DNA of 7,963 nt from Bradyrhizobium sp. (GTDB taxonomy: Bacteria; Pseudomonadota; Alphaproteobacteria; Rhizobiales; Xanthobacteraceae), in assembly GCA_028290165.1 (NCBI GenBank), contig JAQGKJ010000284.1:1-7963 (forward strand). Reading direction: 5' to 3'. The position numbers were made by a program, and so were the translations under genes. Shown here piece by piece: positions 1-5,953 of the stretch. Below the pieces are notes generated by a model that ran no database searches, was not told the DNA's origin, and worked only from the letters and a program-made list of their open reading frames with translations. Positions within the stretch are counted from its first letter, which is position 1. Each line of letters begins with the position of its first letter.

Positions 1-477
1 GAAGAACCAGTAATTGAAGATCACCAGCACGACCGTCACCGCGATGATCAGGAGGTACTGGCTGTCGAGATAGACCGGCCCGAGCTGGATGCCCGGCGTT
101 TCGAACCACCCTTCCAGCACCTGCGGCTGGGGGCCGTAGATCGCCAGCACGGAATTGGCGAGCAGGATCGAGGCGCCAATGGTCGCAATGATGACCGGCA
201 GAAACGTCCGATGACGCAGCGGATAATAGACGCCGAGATTGAAGATCGCGCCCAGTAACGCCATCCCCGCCAGCGCCAGCAGGAACGATAGCCAGTAGGG
301 CCAGCCCAGATCGACGGCGAACACCACCATCAGATAGGCGGCGACCATGGAAAATTCGCCTTGCGCAAAATTCACCACATTGGTGGCGCGGAAGATCAGC
401 ACGAAACCGAGCGCGACCAGCGCATAGACCGCGCCGATGCCGATACCGGTGAAGAGCAATTGCAGTACGAGATCCAT
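1..477 (-). CDS. LivH-type branched-chain amino acid ABC transporter permease, partial (C-terminus beyond left edge)
   Basis: Inner-membrane permease of a HAAT (LivH/LivM) family ABC importer; it would pair with a LivM-type permease and LivG/LivF-type ATPases outside the window. The 159 codons present begin MDLVLQLLFTGIGIGAVYAL and continue through the family-typical FRATNVVNFAQGEFSMVAAY stretch at residues about 30-49. Several hydrophobic segments follow (roughly residues 5-27, 45-58, 62-80, 95-115 and 142-157), as expected of a permease. Family members are about 290 residues, so roughly half is present. The start at 477 gives a typical LivH N-terminus, but the ribosome binding site is weak. 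It lies downstream of the binding-protein gene (638-1782) on the same strand, separated by a 160-bp gap holding a strong hairpin. The substrate is not readable from the sequence; the hpa genes next door suggest an aromatic acid rather than leucine (inference). Confidence 0.93.
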   Translation of the reverse strand, partial: MDLVLQLLFTGIGIGAVYALVALGFVLIFRATNVVNFAQGEFSMVAAYLMVVFAVDLGWPYWLSFLLALAGMALLGAIFNLGVYYPLRHRTFLPVIIATIGASILLANSVLAIYGPQPQVLEGWFETPGIQLGPVYLDSQYLLIIAVTVVLVIFNYWFF

Positions 478-598
478 GGAAACGCTCGGTGGGAGAAGCC
501 AGAGGCCGGTTGCCGGACAGGGAATTCGCGTGGAGGGCTTTTTGACGACCGACGGCAAGGCTGCGGCGGTTGCTTATCGAACTCCGAGATCGAAAACG

Positions 599-631
599 CG
601 CCGGCCCCTGCTTGATCGGGAGGGGCCGGCG
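599..631 (-). terminator. Strong GC-rich hairpin after the binding-protein gene (terminator or mRNA-stabilising element)
   Basis: A perfect 11-bp stem (CGCCGGCCCCT at 599-609 pairing with AGGGGCCGGCG at 621-631) encloses an 11-nt loop. It starts 7 nt after the stop codon of the binding-protein gene when read on the minus strand, and is followed by GCGTTTTCG, a short T run. This fits a rho-independent terminator. Because livH lies about 120 nt further on in the same direction, it may be a partial terminator or a 3'-end stabiliser that lets the binding protein be made in excess over the permease, a common arrangement in ABC operons (inference). The rest of the 478-637 gap shows nothing else I recognise. 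Confidence 0.7.
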
Positions 632-637
632 ACGCAA

Positions 638-1782
638 TCAATCGTTGAAGTCGATGTGCTTGTCGTAAACGATGGTCCCCTTCTCGTTCCTCACGACGTT
701 GTAGCCGTGCAGACCGTCACCGTTCTGGTCGAAATTGTATTCGCCTTCCGCTCCCGCCATTTTCTTGGTGGCAAGGATCGCCTCGCGGATTTTTGTGGGA
801 TCGGTCGAGCCGGCCTTGTTGATCGCCGCCGACAGGACGGTGACGGCATCGTAGGGCCAGGCGCTCTGGTTATCAGGCGCGGTCTTGTAGGCCTCGCGAT
901 AGGCTGTGCCGAGGCCTTCGAAGCCGCGCTGGAATCTTCCGCGTAGTCCGCAACGCCGTAGGTGCCGAACAACGCGGGACCTGCCAGCTTGGTCGATGAC
1001 ACCGCCACCACCGAGGGCGAGCCTACCCAGGGAATGTTGACCCCGAGCTGGCGCAGCTGGCGGGCGAAAATGCCGAGATCGTTCTCGAAGGTGAAATAGG
1101 TGCCGAGCACGTCGGCGCCGGACTGCTTCACCGCCAGCACCACGGGAGTGAAATCCTGGCTCTGGTTGGCATAGCCCTGATCGAGAACCGCAGGCGTCCC
1201 GAGTTTTTCCAGCGCGGAGGCCAGAGCCTTTCCGCCGGCCGTGCCGAACGCGTCGGTCGAATGAACGATCGCCCATTTTTTCTTGGCCAACGTGTTGACG
1301 CCATAATCGGCGATGACGCGGCCGGAATAGCTGTCATTGGGGCGAAAACGAAACAGCCATTGATTGCCCATGTGGGTCAGCGTGGGATCGGTTCCGCCGA
1401 TCATCACGGGCTTGCCGAGTTTCAAAACGTCGGGCGCCATCGCATGCACCTGGGTGGAGCGGATCGAGCCCAGAAATCCAACAATGTCATCCTGCGCGGC
1501 CAGTTTCGAAAACGCCAGCACGATGCCGGGATTAGTGGTCTGATCGTCCTCGATGACGAGTTCGACCTGCTTGCCGAGGACGCCGCCGGCCTTGTTGACC
1601 GCGGCCAGCGCGAGCTTCGCACCGTTCTGCGCCCACAAGCCCTGTTCCGCCGCGGGGCCCGTCACCGGCACGCACATTCCGATCTTGATGGTCGCGGCCT
1701 GCGCACGTGCGCTGGAGATCACGTAAGGTGCGGTAATACCAACGGCCAAACCCGCCGTGAAGTCGCGTCTCGTAAGCCTCAT
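638..1782 (-). pseudogene. Branched-chain amino acid-type ABC transporter substrate-binding protein, frameshifted
   Basis: Periplasmic binding protein of the Peripla_BP_6 (LivK-like) family, expected to deliver ligand to the LivH-type permease at 1-477. The start at 1782 is preceded by AGGAGGA (1787-1793), 4 nt upstream. The N-terminus MRLTRRDFTAGLAVG carries a twin-arginine (Tat)-like RR motif, a hydrophobic core and a likely cleavage site after ARAQA (residue 29). Family features include CVPVTGPAAEQG, AAVNKAGG and a HSTDAFGTAGG segment. The frame is intact to about residue 290 (DSSAASKA). The family-like sequence then continues in another frame as GTAYREAYKTAPDNQSAWPY to HIDFND and a TGA at 638-640. 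Restoring one base near 912 turns GCC-TCG-GCA into GCC-TTC-GGC and rejoins the halves as SKAFGTAYREAYK, giving about 381 residues, a normal family length. As read, translation would run 73 scrambled residues and stop at 691 (363 residues). Either a real inactivating mutation or a sequencing error; the intact sequence on both sides shows it is recent. Confidence 0.9.
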
Positions 1783-2014
1783 CCATTCCTCCTGTGAGGC
1801 CAACTTCAGCGCTGGCCTTCTTTAAGTTTATGAGTTCAAGCGAAAAACCGTGCGTGTGTCTACGGCGTGTCACGCCGAGAGTAAATTGCTATCGCATCAA
1901 TTTCCGCGTTCGCCGGCCAAGGCCTAGTCAAATTGATGAGCGCGGCTACCGTGCTCAAACCCCGAGCAGCCGTGAGCTATGCGATGCGTTCACAGCATCA
2001 TGCAAATTTGCCGC
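1783..2014. other. Intergenic gap upstream of the binding-protein gene, with several inverted repeats
   Basis: This 232-bp stretch has no credible gene. It lies between the end of hpaR and the start of the binding-protein gene, both on the minus strand, and is likely to hold the transporter promoter. Visible structure: the AGGAGGA ribosome binding site at 1787-1793; a perfect dyad CGGCGT-GTC-ACGCCG at 1863-1877; a 9-bp inverted repeat CATCAATTT (1895-1903) / AAATTGATG (1930-1938); and a further AAATTG at 1883-1888 that also pairs with CAATTT at 1898-1903. A TTGACT box reads on the minus strand at 1926-1931, but I cannot see a matching -10 box. An imperfect bulged hairpin (about 1943-1971) could end hpaR transcription, but it has no T run. 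Confidence 0.5.
1863..1877. promoter_or_regulatory. Perfect 15-bp dyad, possible operator or leader hairpin of the transporter operon
   Basis: CGGCGT, a GTC spacer, then ACGCCG form a 6-bp perfect inverted repeat 81 bp before the binding-protein start. It could be a regulator site or an RNA hairpin in the 5' leader. No regulator family is indicated by the sequence itself. Confidence 0.35.
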
Positions 2015-2557
2015 TCACTCGAATCCGCCACCTCCGGCGCTCCCTTCGCGACCGACGCGCAACTCCGACAGGCTGCCCTCGAGCGCATGTAGCATGTCCT
2101 GCAATTCGGCGAGCTTGCGTGCGCCATAGCGCCGGGTGATGGCGGCGTAAATAGCTTCCGATGACGGCGCGACAGCCTCGATCAACTTCATGCCCTTGGC
2201 CGAGATCGACACCACGCCGCGGCGCAGATCGGCCTTTGCGATCCGGCGTTCGATCAGGTGGCGCGCTTCGAGGTCGCGCAGAATCCGCGAGAGGCTTGGG
2301 CCCAGCAGGAACGCGACCCGCGCCAGTTCGGTGACCTCGATCGCGTCGATCGCGGTCAGCGCGCGCAGGATCCGCCATTGCTGTTCGGTGAGGCCGTGAT
2401 CGCGCAGCGAGGCACGGAAATGCCGCATCACGGCTTCGCGCGCGCGCAGCAGCGACATCGGCAGCGAACGGGAGAATTCGCGCATCGGCGCGCGCCGGAT
2501 TTTTGTCTTGGCTGCCGGTTTGGCAGGGGTACGTTTGGGCAATTTTCTCCGCGCCAT
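2015..2557 (-). CDS. hpaR: HpaR-like MarR-family repressor of homoprotocatechuate degradation
   Basis: DNA-binding repressor of the MarR family, closest by eye to HpaR, which represses the homoprotocatechuate meta-cleavage genes in enterobacteria. From the chosen start (2557) it has 180 residues. A basic tail comes first (residues 1-24, about ten Lys/Arg), then the HpaR signature LPMSLLRAREAVMRHFR (32-48) and the highly conserved LTEQQWRILRAL (56-67). The winged helix-turn-helix spans about 71-122 (TELARVAFLLGPSLSRILRDLE with wing KADLRRGVVSISAKG), and a C-terminal dimerisation helix follows. Start choice is uncertain: no start has a good ribosome site. The frame opens upstream to an ATG at 2650, but that codon lies inside the 12-bp palindrome and the extra 31 residues look non-coding. 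An internal ATG at 2485 would give a length nearer that of E. coli HpaR. It is divergent from hpaF, so it probably controls both directions through the shared gap (inference). Confidence 0.9.
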   Translation of the reverse strand: MARRKLPKRTPAKPAAKTKIRRAPMREFSRSLPMSLLRAREAVMRHFRASLRDHGLTEQQWRILRALTAIDAIEVTELARVAFLLGPSLSRILRDLEARHLIERRIAKADLRRGVVSISAKGMKLIEAVAPSSEAIYAAITRRYGARKLAELQDMLHALEGSLSELRVGREGSAGGGGFE

Positions 2558-2643
2558 GATCGATCGTTCAACCTTCGCCTGCTCGGATTTCCCGCAATGC
2601 GTTTGCGCTGCAACAAACATCGGTTCCATTTGATCCGATACAT

Positions 2644-2655
2644 TTAACATGTTAA
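2644..2655. promoter_or_regulatory. Candidate HpaR operator: perfect 12-bp palindrome in the hpaR-hpaF divergent gap
   Basis: TTAACATGTTAA is a perfect 12-bp palindrome, AT-rich in a GC-rich setting, placed mid-gap between the hpaR start (2557) and the hpaF start (2756). I saw no second copy in the window. MarR-family dimers typically bind short palindromes of this kind, overlapping divergent promoters. No unambiguous -35/-10 pair is visible beside it; a TACATT at 2639-2644 resembles a -10 box on the plus strand, but without a convincing -35. Confidence 0.6.
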
Positions 2656-2755
2656 TCAGATTTCAGCATCAGCTTTTGCGCGCGCGACCTCGACCGGGCA
2701 TCGTGCTGGGGGTCATTCATTCGCCCGATCGCAAAAATCGTTCGAGGAACCGGAT

Positions 2756-3154
2756 ATGCCCCACTTCACCATCGAATATTCCGCCAATCTCGATGCCCGT
2801 GTCGATATGGGAAAAATCGTCGAGATCGTCCGCACGGCCGCGGTAGAAACCGGTATCTTTCCGCTCGGTGGCATTCGCGTCCGCGCGATTCCTTGCGAGC
2901 ATTTTGCCATCGCCGACGGCAGCCCGCATCACGGTTTTCTCGACATGGTGCTGCGTCTCGGCGAGGGCCGCGATCTGGCGACGCGCAAGAAAGCCGGCGA
3001 ACATATCTTCCGGGCGCTGTCCGATCATCTCGATCCGGTGTTTGCGACGAGTCAGTTCGCGCTGTCATTCGACATGCAGACCAACGCCAAGGAAACCAGC
3101 TGGAAGCGCAACAACATCCACGAGGCCCTGAAACCTGAGGCCGCGCATGGATAG
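2756..3154 (+). CDS. hpaF: 5-carboxymethyl-2-hydroxymuconate delta-isomerase (CHM isomerase)
   Basis: Cytoplasmic isomerase of the tautomerase/4-oxalocrotonate tautomerase superfamily. It converts 5-carboxymethyl-2-hydroxymuconate, the HpaE product, to 5-oxopent-3-ene-1,2,5-tricarboxylate. The 132 residues match the usual length of about 125-130. It begins MPHFTIEYSANLD, so Pro2 becomes the N-terminal catalytic proline after Met removal. The ETGIFPLGGIRVRA block (31-44, with Arg41), the ADG motif (53-55) and the LGEGRDLATRKKAGEHIF block (68-85) match HpaF, as does the C-terminal KRNNIHEALK (117-126). A GAGG ribosome site sits 8 nt before the start. It is the first gene of the plus-strand operon, facing hpaR, and its last 8 bases overlap the start of hpaE, which suggests translational coupling. 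Confidence 0.95.
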   Translation: MPHFTIEYSANLDARVDMGKIVEIVRTAAVETGIFPLGGIRVRAIPCEHFAIADGSPHHGFLDMVLRLGEGRDLATRKKAGEHIFRALSDHLDPVFATSQFALSFDMQTNAKETSWKRNNIHEALKPEAAHG

Positions 3155-4682
3155 GGTCACGCCGAAAGACGTGTTTCAGGCCAATCGCGAGCGCGCCGCG
3201 CCGCTGCTCAAGAAATTAAGAGCCGACGGCATCGGGCACATGGTCGACGGCAAAATCGTGCCGTCGATCTCGGGCGAGACCTTCGAGACCACTTCACCCA
3301 TCGATGGTTCGGTGCTGGCAACAGTCGCGCGCGGCAACGCGGAGGATATCGACCGTGCCGCGACGGCGGCAGCGCTCGCCTTCAAATCGTGGCGCGACAT
3401 GCCCGCGACGATGCGCAAGAAACTGCTGCATCGGGTTGCCGATGCCATCGAGGACCGCGCCGACGATATCGCCGTGCTCGAATGCATCGACACCGGCCAG
3501 GCCCATCGCTTCATGGCCAAGGCCGCCATTCGTGCGGCCGAGAATTTTCGCTTCTTCGCGGACAAATGCGCGGACGCGCGCGACGGCCTGAACATGCCGA
3601 GCGACGAGCACTGGAATGTCTCCACGCGGGTACCGATCGGCCCGGTCGGCGTGATAACGCCCTGGAATACGCCATTCATGCTGTCGACCTGGAAGATTGC
3701 GCCAGCGCTTGCCGCCGGCTGTACCGTGGTCCACAAGCCAGCGGAATGGTCGCCTGTGACGGCCGACCTCCTGGCGCAACTGGTAAAACAGGCCGGCGTG
3801 CCCGACGGCGTCCTCAACACCGTGCACGGCCTCGGCGAGGAAGCCGGCAAGGCCCTGACCGAGCATCCCGCGATCAAGGCGATCGGCTTCGTCGGCGAAA
3901 GCGCGACGGGTTCGGCGATCATGGCGCAGGGTGCACCCACATTGAAGCGCGTGCATTTCGAACTCGGTGGCAAGAACCCCGTGATCGTGTTCGACGATGC
4001 CGATCTGGACCGCGCGCTCGATGCGGTGGTGTTCATGATCTATTCGCTCAATGGCGAACGCTGCACCTCGTCGAGTCGGTTGCTGATCCAGCAAAACATC
4101 GCGGAAAGTTTCATCGAAAAGCTTATCGCACGGGTGAAGGGGCTGAAAGTCGGGCATCCCCTCGATCCCGCAACCGAGATCGGGCCGCTGATCCACGAGC
4201 GGCATCTTGCGAAAGTGTGCGATTATTTCGATGTCGCGCGGAAGGACGGCGCGGTCATCGCGGTCGGCGGCAAGACCCATGACGGGCCCGGCGGCGGCCA
4301 CTATGTGCAGCCGACGCTGGTCACCGGCGCGCACGCCAAGATGCGCGTCGCGCAAGAGGAGGTGTTCGGTCCGTTCCTGACCGTCATTCCTTTCCGCGAC
4401 GAGAACGACGCCACCGAGATCGCCAACGCCGTGCAATACGGCCTGACCGGCTACGTCTGGACCTCCGACATGGGCCGCGGCTTGCGGGTTGCGGATGCGC
4501 TGGAAGCCGGCATGATCTGGCTGAATTCCGAAAACGTACGTCACCTCCCAACGCCCTTTGGCGGCATGAAATCGTCGGGGATCGGCCGTGACGGCGGCGA
4601 TTATTCGTTCGACTTTTACATGGAAACCAAGCACGTCTCGCTGGCTAGGGGTACGCACGGGATTCAGCGGCTGGGAGTCTGA
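3147..4682 (+). CDS. hpaE: 5-carboxymethyl-2-hydroxymuconate semialdehyde dehydrogenase
   Basis: NAD-dependent aldehyde dehydrogenase (ALDH superfamily), cytoplasmic. It oxidises the semialdehyde made by HpaD to 5-carboxymethyl-2-hydroxymuconate. It has 511 residues, slightly longer than the roughly 490 of enterobacterial HpaE owing to about 20 extra N-terminal residues. All catalytic elements are visible: TPWNTPF with Asn174; the cofactor-binding Lys197 in VVHKPAEWSP; GFVGES (247-252); general base Glu272 in FELGGKNP; nucleophile Cys306 in GERCTSSSR; and Glu405/Phe407 in QEEVFGPF. The assignment to HpaE rather than another ALDH rests on the HpaE-like sequence (for example LNGERCTSSSRLLIQ) and on overlap with hpaF by 8 nt. 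A TGAGG ribosome site lies 6 nt before the ATG. The next gene, hpaD, is 243 nt away because a palindromic repeat sits between them. Confidence 0.95.
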   Translation: MDRVTPKDVFQANRERAAPLLKKLRADGIGHMVDGKIVPSISGETFETTSPIDGSVLATVARGNAEDIDRAATAAALAFKSWRDMPATMRKKLLHRVADAIEDRADDIAVLECIDTGQAHRFMAKAAIRAAENFRFFADKCADARDGLNMPSDEHWNVSTRVPIGPVGVITPWNTPFMLSTWKIAPALAAGCTVVHKPAEWSPVTADLLAQLVKQAGVPDGVLNTVHGLGEEAGKALTEHPAIKAIGFVGESATGSAIMAQGAPTLKRVHFELGGKNPVIVFDDADLDRALDAVVFMIYSLNGERCTSSSRLLIQQNIAESFIEKLIARVKGLKVGHPLDPATEIGPLIHERHLAKVCDYFDVARKDGAVIAVGGKTHDGPGGGHYVQPTLVTGAHAKMRVAQEEVFGPFLTVIPFRDENDATEIANAVQYGLTGYVWTSDMGRGLRVADALEAGMIWLNSENVRHLPTPFGGMKSSGIGRDGGDYSFDFYMETKHVSLARGTHGIQRLGV

Positions 4683-4717
4683 TGTGCTGTAACCGGATCA
4701 ACAACGGTGGTGCGCTC

Positions 4718-4888
4718 CCTCTCCCCTTGTGGGAGAGGGTTGGGGGTGAGGGGTTCCGGTCTACCGATAGACCTTAACCCCTCACCCGGATCGCATCTGT
4801 CGATGCGACGTAGCCGAAGCCTCGCTTCGGCGTTCTTTTCGAAACAGGCCGCCGAAGGCGGCCTATGCCTCTCCCACAAGGGGAGAGG
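4718..4888. repeat. 171-bp structured palindromic repeat (MITE/REP-like) between hpaE and hpaD
   Basis: The element is bounded by a perfect 21-bp inverted repeat (4718-4738 and 4868-4888), and each arm is itself a hairpin (CCTCTCCC, 5-nt loop, GGGAGAGG). Inside are four more stem-loops in a row. The first is a long one at 4744-4787: GGGTGAGGGGTT pairs with AACCCCTCACCC, then GGTCTA with TAGACC after a 2-nt mismatch. The second is TCGCATC/GATGCGA at 4791-4808. The third is GCCGAAGC/GCTTCGGC at 4813-4831. The fourth is AGGCCGCC/GGCGGCCT at 4846-4864. It encodes no transposase. Elements with this CCTCTCCC...GGGAGAGG ending are widespread in Bradyrhizobium and other proteobacterial genomes (from memory, not searched). 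I see no clear target-site duplication. In the transcript it would fold strongly between hpaE and hpaD, and could partly terminate, process or stabilise the message. hpaD has its own ribosome site beyond it. Confidence 0.85.
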
Positions 4889-4925
4889 TGAGGAAGAACT
4901 CGACCGATCTCTAGGACAATATCGT

Positions 4926-5909
4926 ATGCCCGTTCCGCAACACATCTTCGACCCGCCGTTCAACATCGTCCGCTGCAGCCATGTCGTGCTCGACGTGGCG
5001 GACCTGAACACCAGCCGCGAGTTTTACGAAAATACCGTCGGCCTCCATGTCGAGGATCGCGACGACAAGGCGGTGCACTTGCGCGGCAGCGAGGAGCATC
5101 AGCATCACTCTTTAGTGCTGCGCAAGGCGGCGAATGCGGCCTGCAACCGGCTGGGCTTCAAGGTCGGCAATGACGGCGATCTCGACAAGGCCGCAGCCTT
5201 CTTTTCCGAGAACGGCATCGCCTATGCGTTTGCGGAGCAGCCTTTCCAGGGCCTCACGCTTCAGTTCACAGATCCGTTCGGCTTTCAGATCGAACTCTAT
5301 GCCGCGATGGAGAAGCGCCCGCATCTGCTGCGCCGCTACGATCTCTACAAGGGCTGCCACCCGCAGCGGCTCGATCATTTCAATGTGTTCGCGCCCGAAG
5401 TTCAGGACACCCTCGATTTCTACACGCGGCTGGGTTTCCGGCTGACCGAATATGGCGAGGAAGACGGGCCGAACGGCCGAATCGCGGCGGCGTGGCTGCA
5501 TCGCAAGGGCAACGTGCATGACTTCGCCATCACCAACGGCCGTGGCCCTCGCCTGCACCATTTTGCCTACTGGGTGCCGACGGCGATGAACATCCTGCAT
5601 CTGTGCGACGTGATGGCCTCCAGCGGCTTTGTCAAAAACATCGAGCGCGGCCCCGGCCGCCACGGCATTTCAAATGCGTTTTTTCTCTATGTCCGCGATC
5701 CCGACGGCCACAGGCTCGAGCTCTACACCAGCGACTACTTTACCGGGGATCACGATCATGAGCCGCTGCGCTGGTCATTGAAGGACCCGCGGCGGCAAAC
5801 GCTGTGGGGCGCGCCGGCGCCGCGGTCCTGGTTCGAACAGGGCTCGCCGTTTCCGGACCAGGCGATCCGCGAGCCGCTGTTTGTCGCCGATGTCACGATC
5901 GCAGATTAG
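4926..5909 (+). CDS. hpaD: 3,4-dihydroxyphenylacetate 2,3-dioxygenase, vicinal-oxygen-chelate (type I extradiol) form
   Basis: Cytoplasmic ring-cleavage enzyme using Fe(II) or Mn(II). It opens homoprotocatechuate next to the diol to give 5-carboxymethyl-2-hydroxymuconate semialdehyde, the HpaE substrate. It has 327 residues in two glyoxalase/VOC modules (about 15-127 and 147-270). The residues match those known from the Brevibacterium fuscum enzyme (HPCD). Metal ligands: His151 (LDHFNVF), His212 (RLHHFAYW) and Glu265 (GHRLELYTSDY). Second-shell residues: His198 (VHDFAIT), His246 (GRHGISN) and Tyr255 (FFLYVRDPDGH). They correspond to HPCD 155, 214, 267, 200, 248 and 257 with almost constant spacing. 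It is unrelated to the LigB-type HpaD of E. coli. I chose the ATG at 4926, with AGGA 9 nt upstream and the expected family N-terminus; the frame is open back to 4707 only because the repeat reads through. Confidence 0.95.
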   Translation: MPVPQHIFDPPFNIVRCSHVVLDVADLNTSREFYENTVGLHVEDRDDKAVHLRGSEEHQHHSLVLRKAANAACNRLGFKVGNDGDLDKAAAFFSENGIAYAFAEQPFQGLTLQFTDPFGFQIELYAAMEKRPHLLRRYDLYKGCHPQRLDHFNVFAPEVQDTLDFYTRLGFRLTEYGEEDGPNGRIAAAWLHRKGNVHDFAITNGRGPRLHHFAYWVPTAMNILHLCDVMASSGFVKNIERGPGRHGISNAFFLYVRDPDGHRLELYTSDYFTGDHDHEPLRWSLKDPRRQTLWGAPAPRSWFEQGSPFPDQAIREPLFVADVTIAD

Positions 5910-5953
5910 AATGCGCCGTTCGCAACTCATCGACCGCAATCCATGGGGGGTTC

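Noticed and set aside
437..946. Plus-strand ORF opposite the binding-protein 3' end
   Set aside because: Lies antisense to the binding-protein gene, the hairpin and livH; the minus-strand protein matches a known family and this one does not.
2558..2650. Longer hpaR start at 2650
   Set aside because: The start codon lies inside the palindrome that is the probable operator, and the added residues do not resemble HpaR. Not fully excluded.
2649..2846. Small plus-strand ORF in the hpaR-hpaF gap
   Set aside because: It begins in the palindrome and runs out of frame into hpaF; no ribosome site or family resemblance.
3389..4282. Plus-strand out-of-frame ORF (297 codons) inside hpaE
   Set aside because: Arg-rich shadow frame without recognisable features, fully inside a well-supported gene.
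3294..4658. Long minus-strand ORF (454 codons) opposite hpaE
   Set aside because: It is a shadow of the high-GC hpaE gene; its translation is rich in His/Arg/Gly with no recognisable domain, whereas hpaE has complete catalytic motifs.
4744..4831. Rho-independent terminator after hpaE
   Set aside because: The stems are strong, but none is followed by a clean T run (TTCTTTTC at 4833-4840 is the nearest). Read-through into hpaD is expected, although partial termination cannot be excluded.
4718..4888. CRISPR array or structural RNA gene for the repeated hairpins
   Set aside because: The stem-loops differ from one another and there are no regularly spaced identical repeats; the nested inverted-repeat layout fits a palindromic mobile repeat better.
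5804..5953. Upstream extension of the ModA-like gene
   Set aside because: It overlaps the hpaD end, and the extra residues lack signal-peptide character; the ATG at 5954 opens a clear signal peptide.
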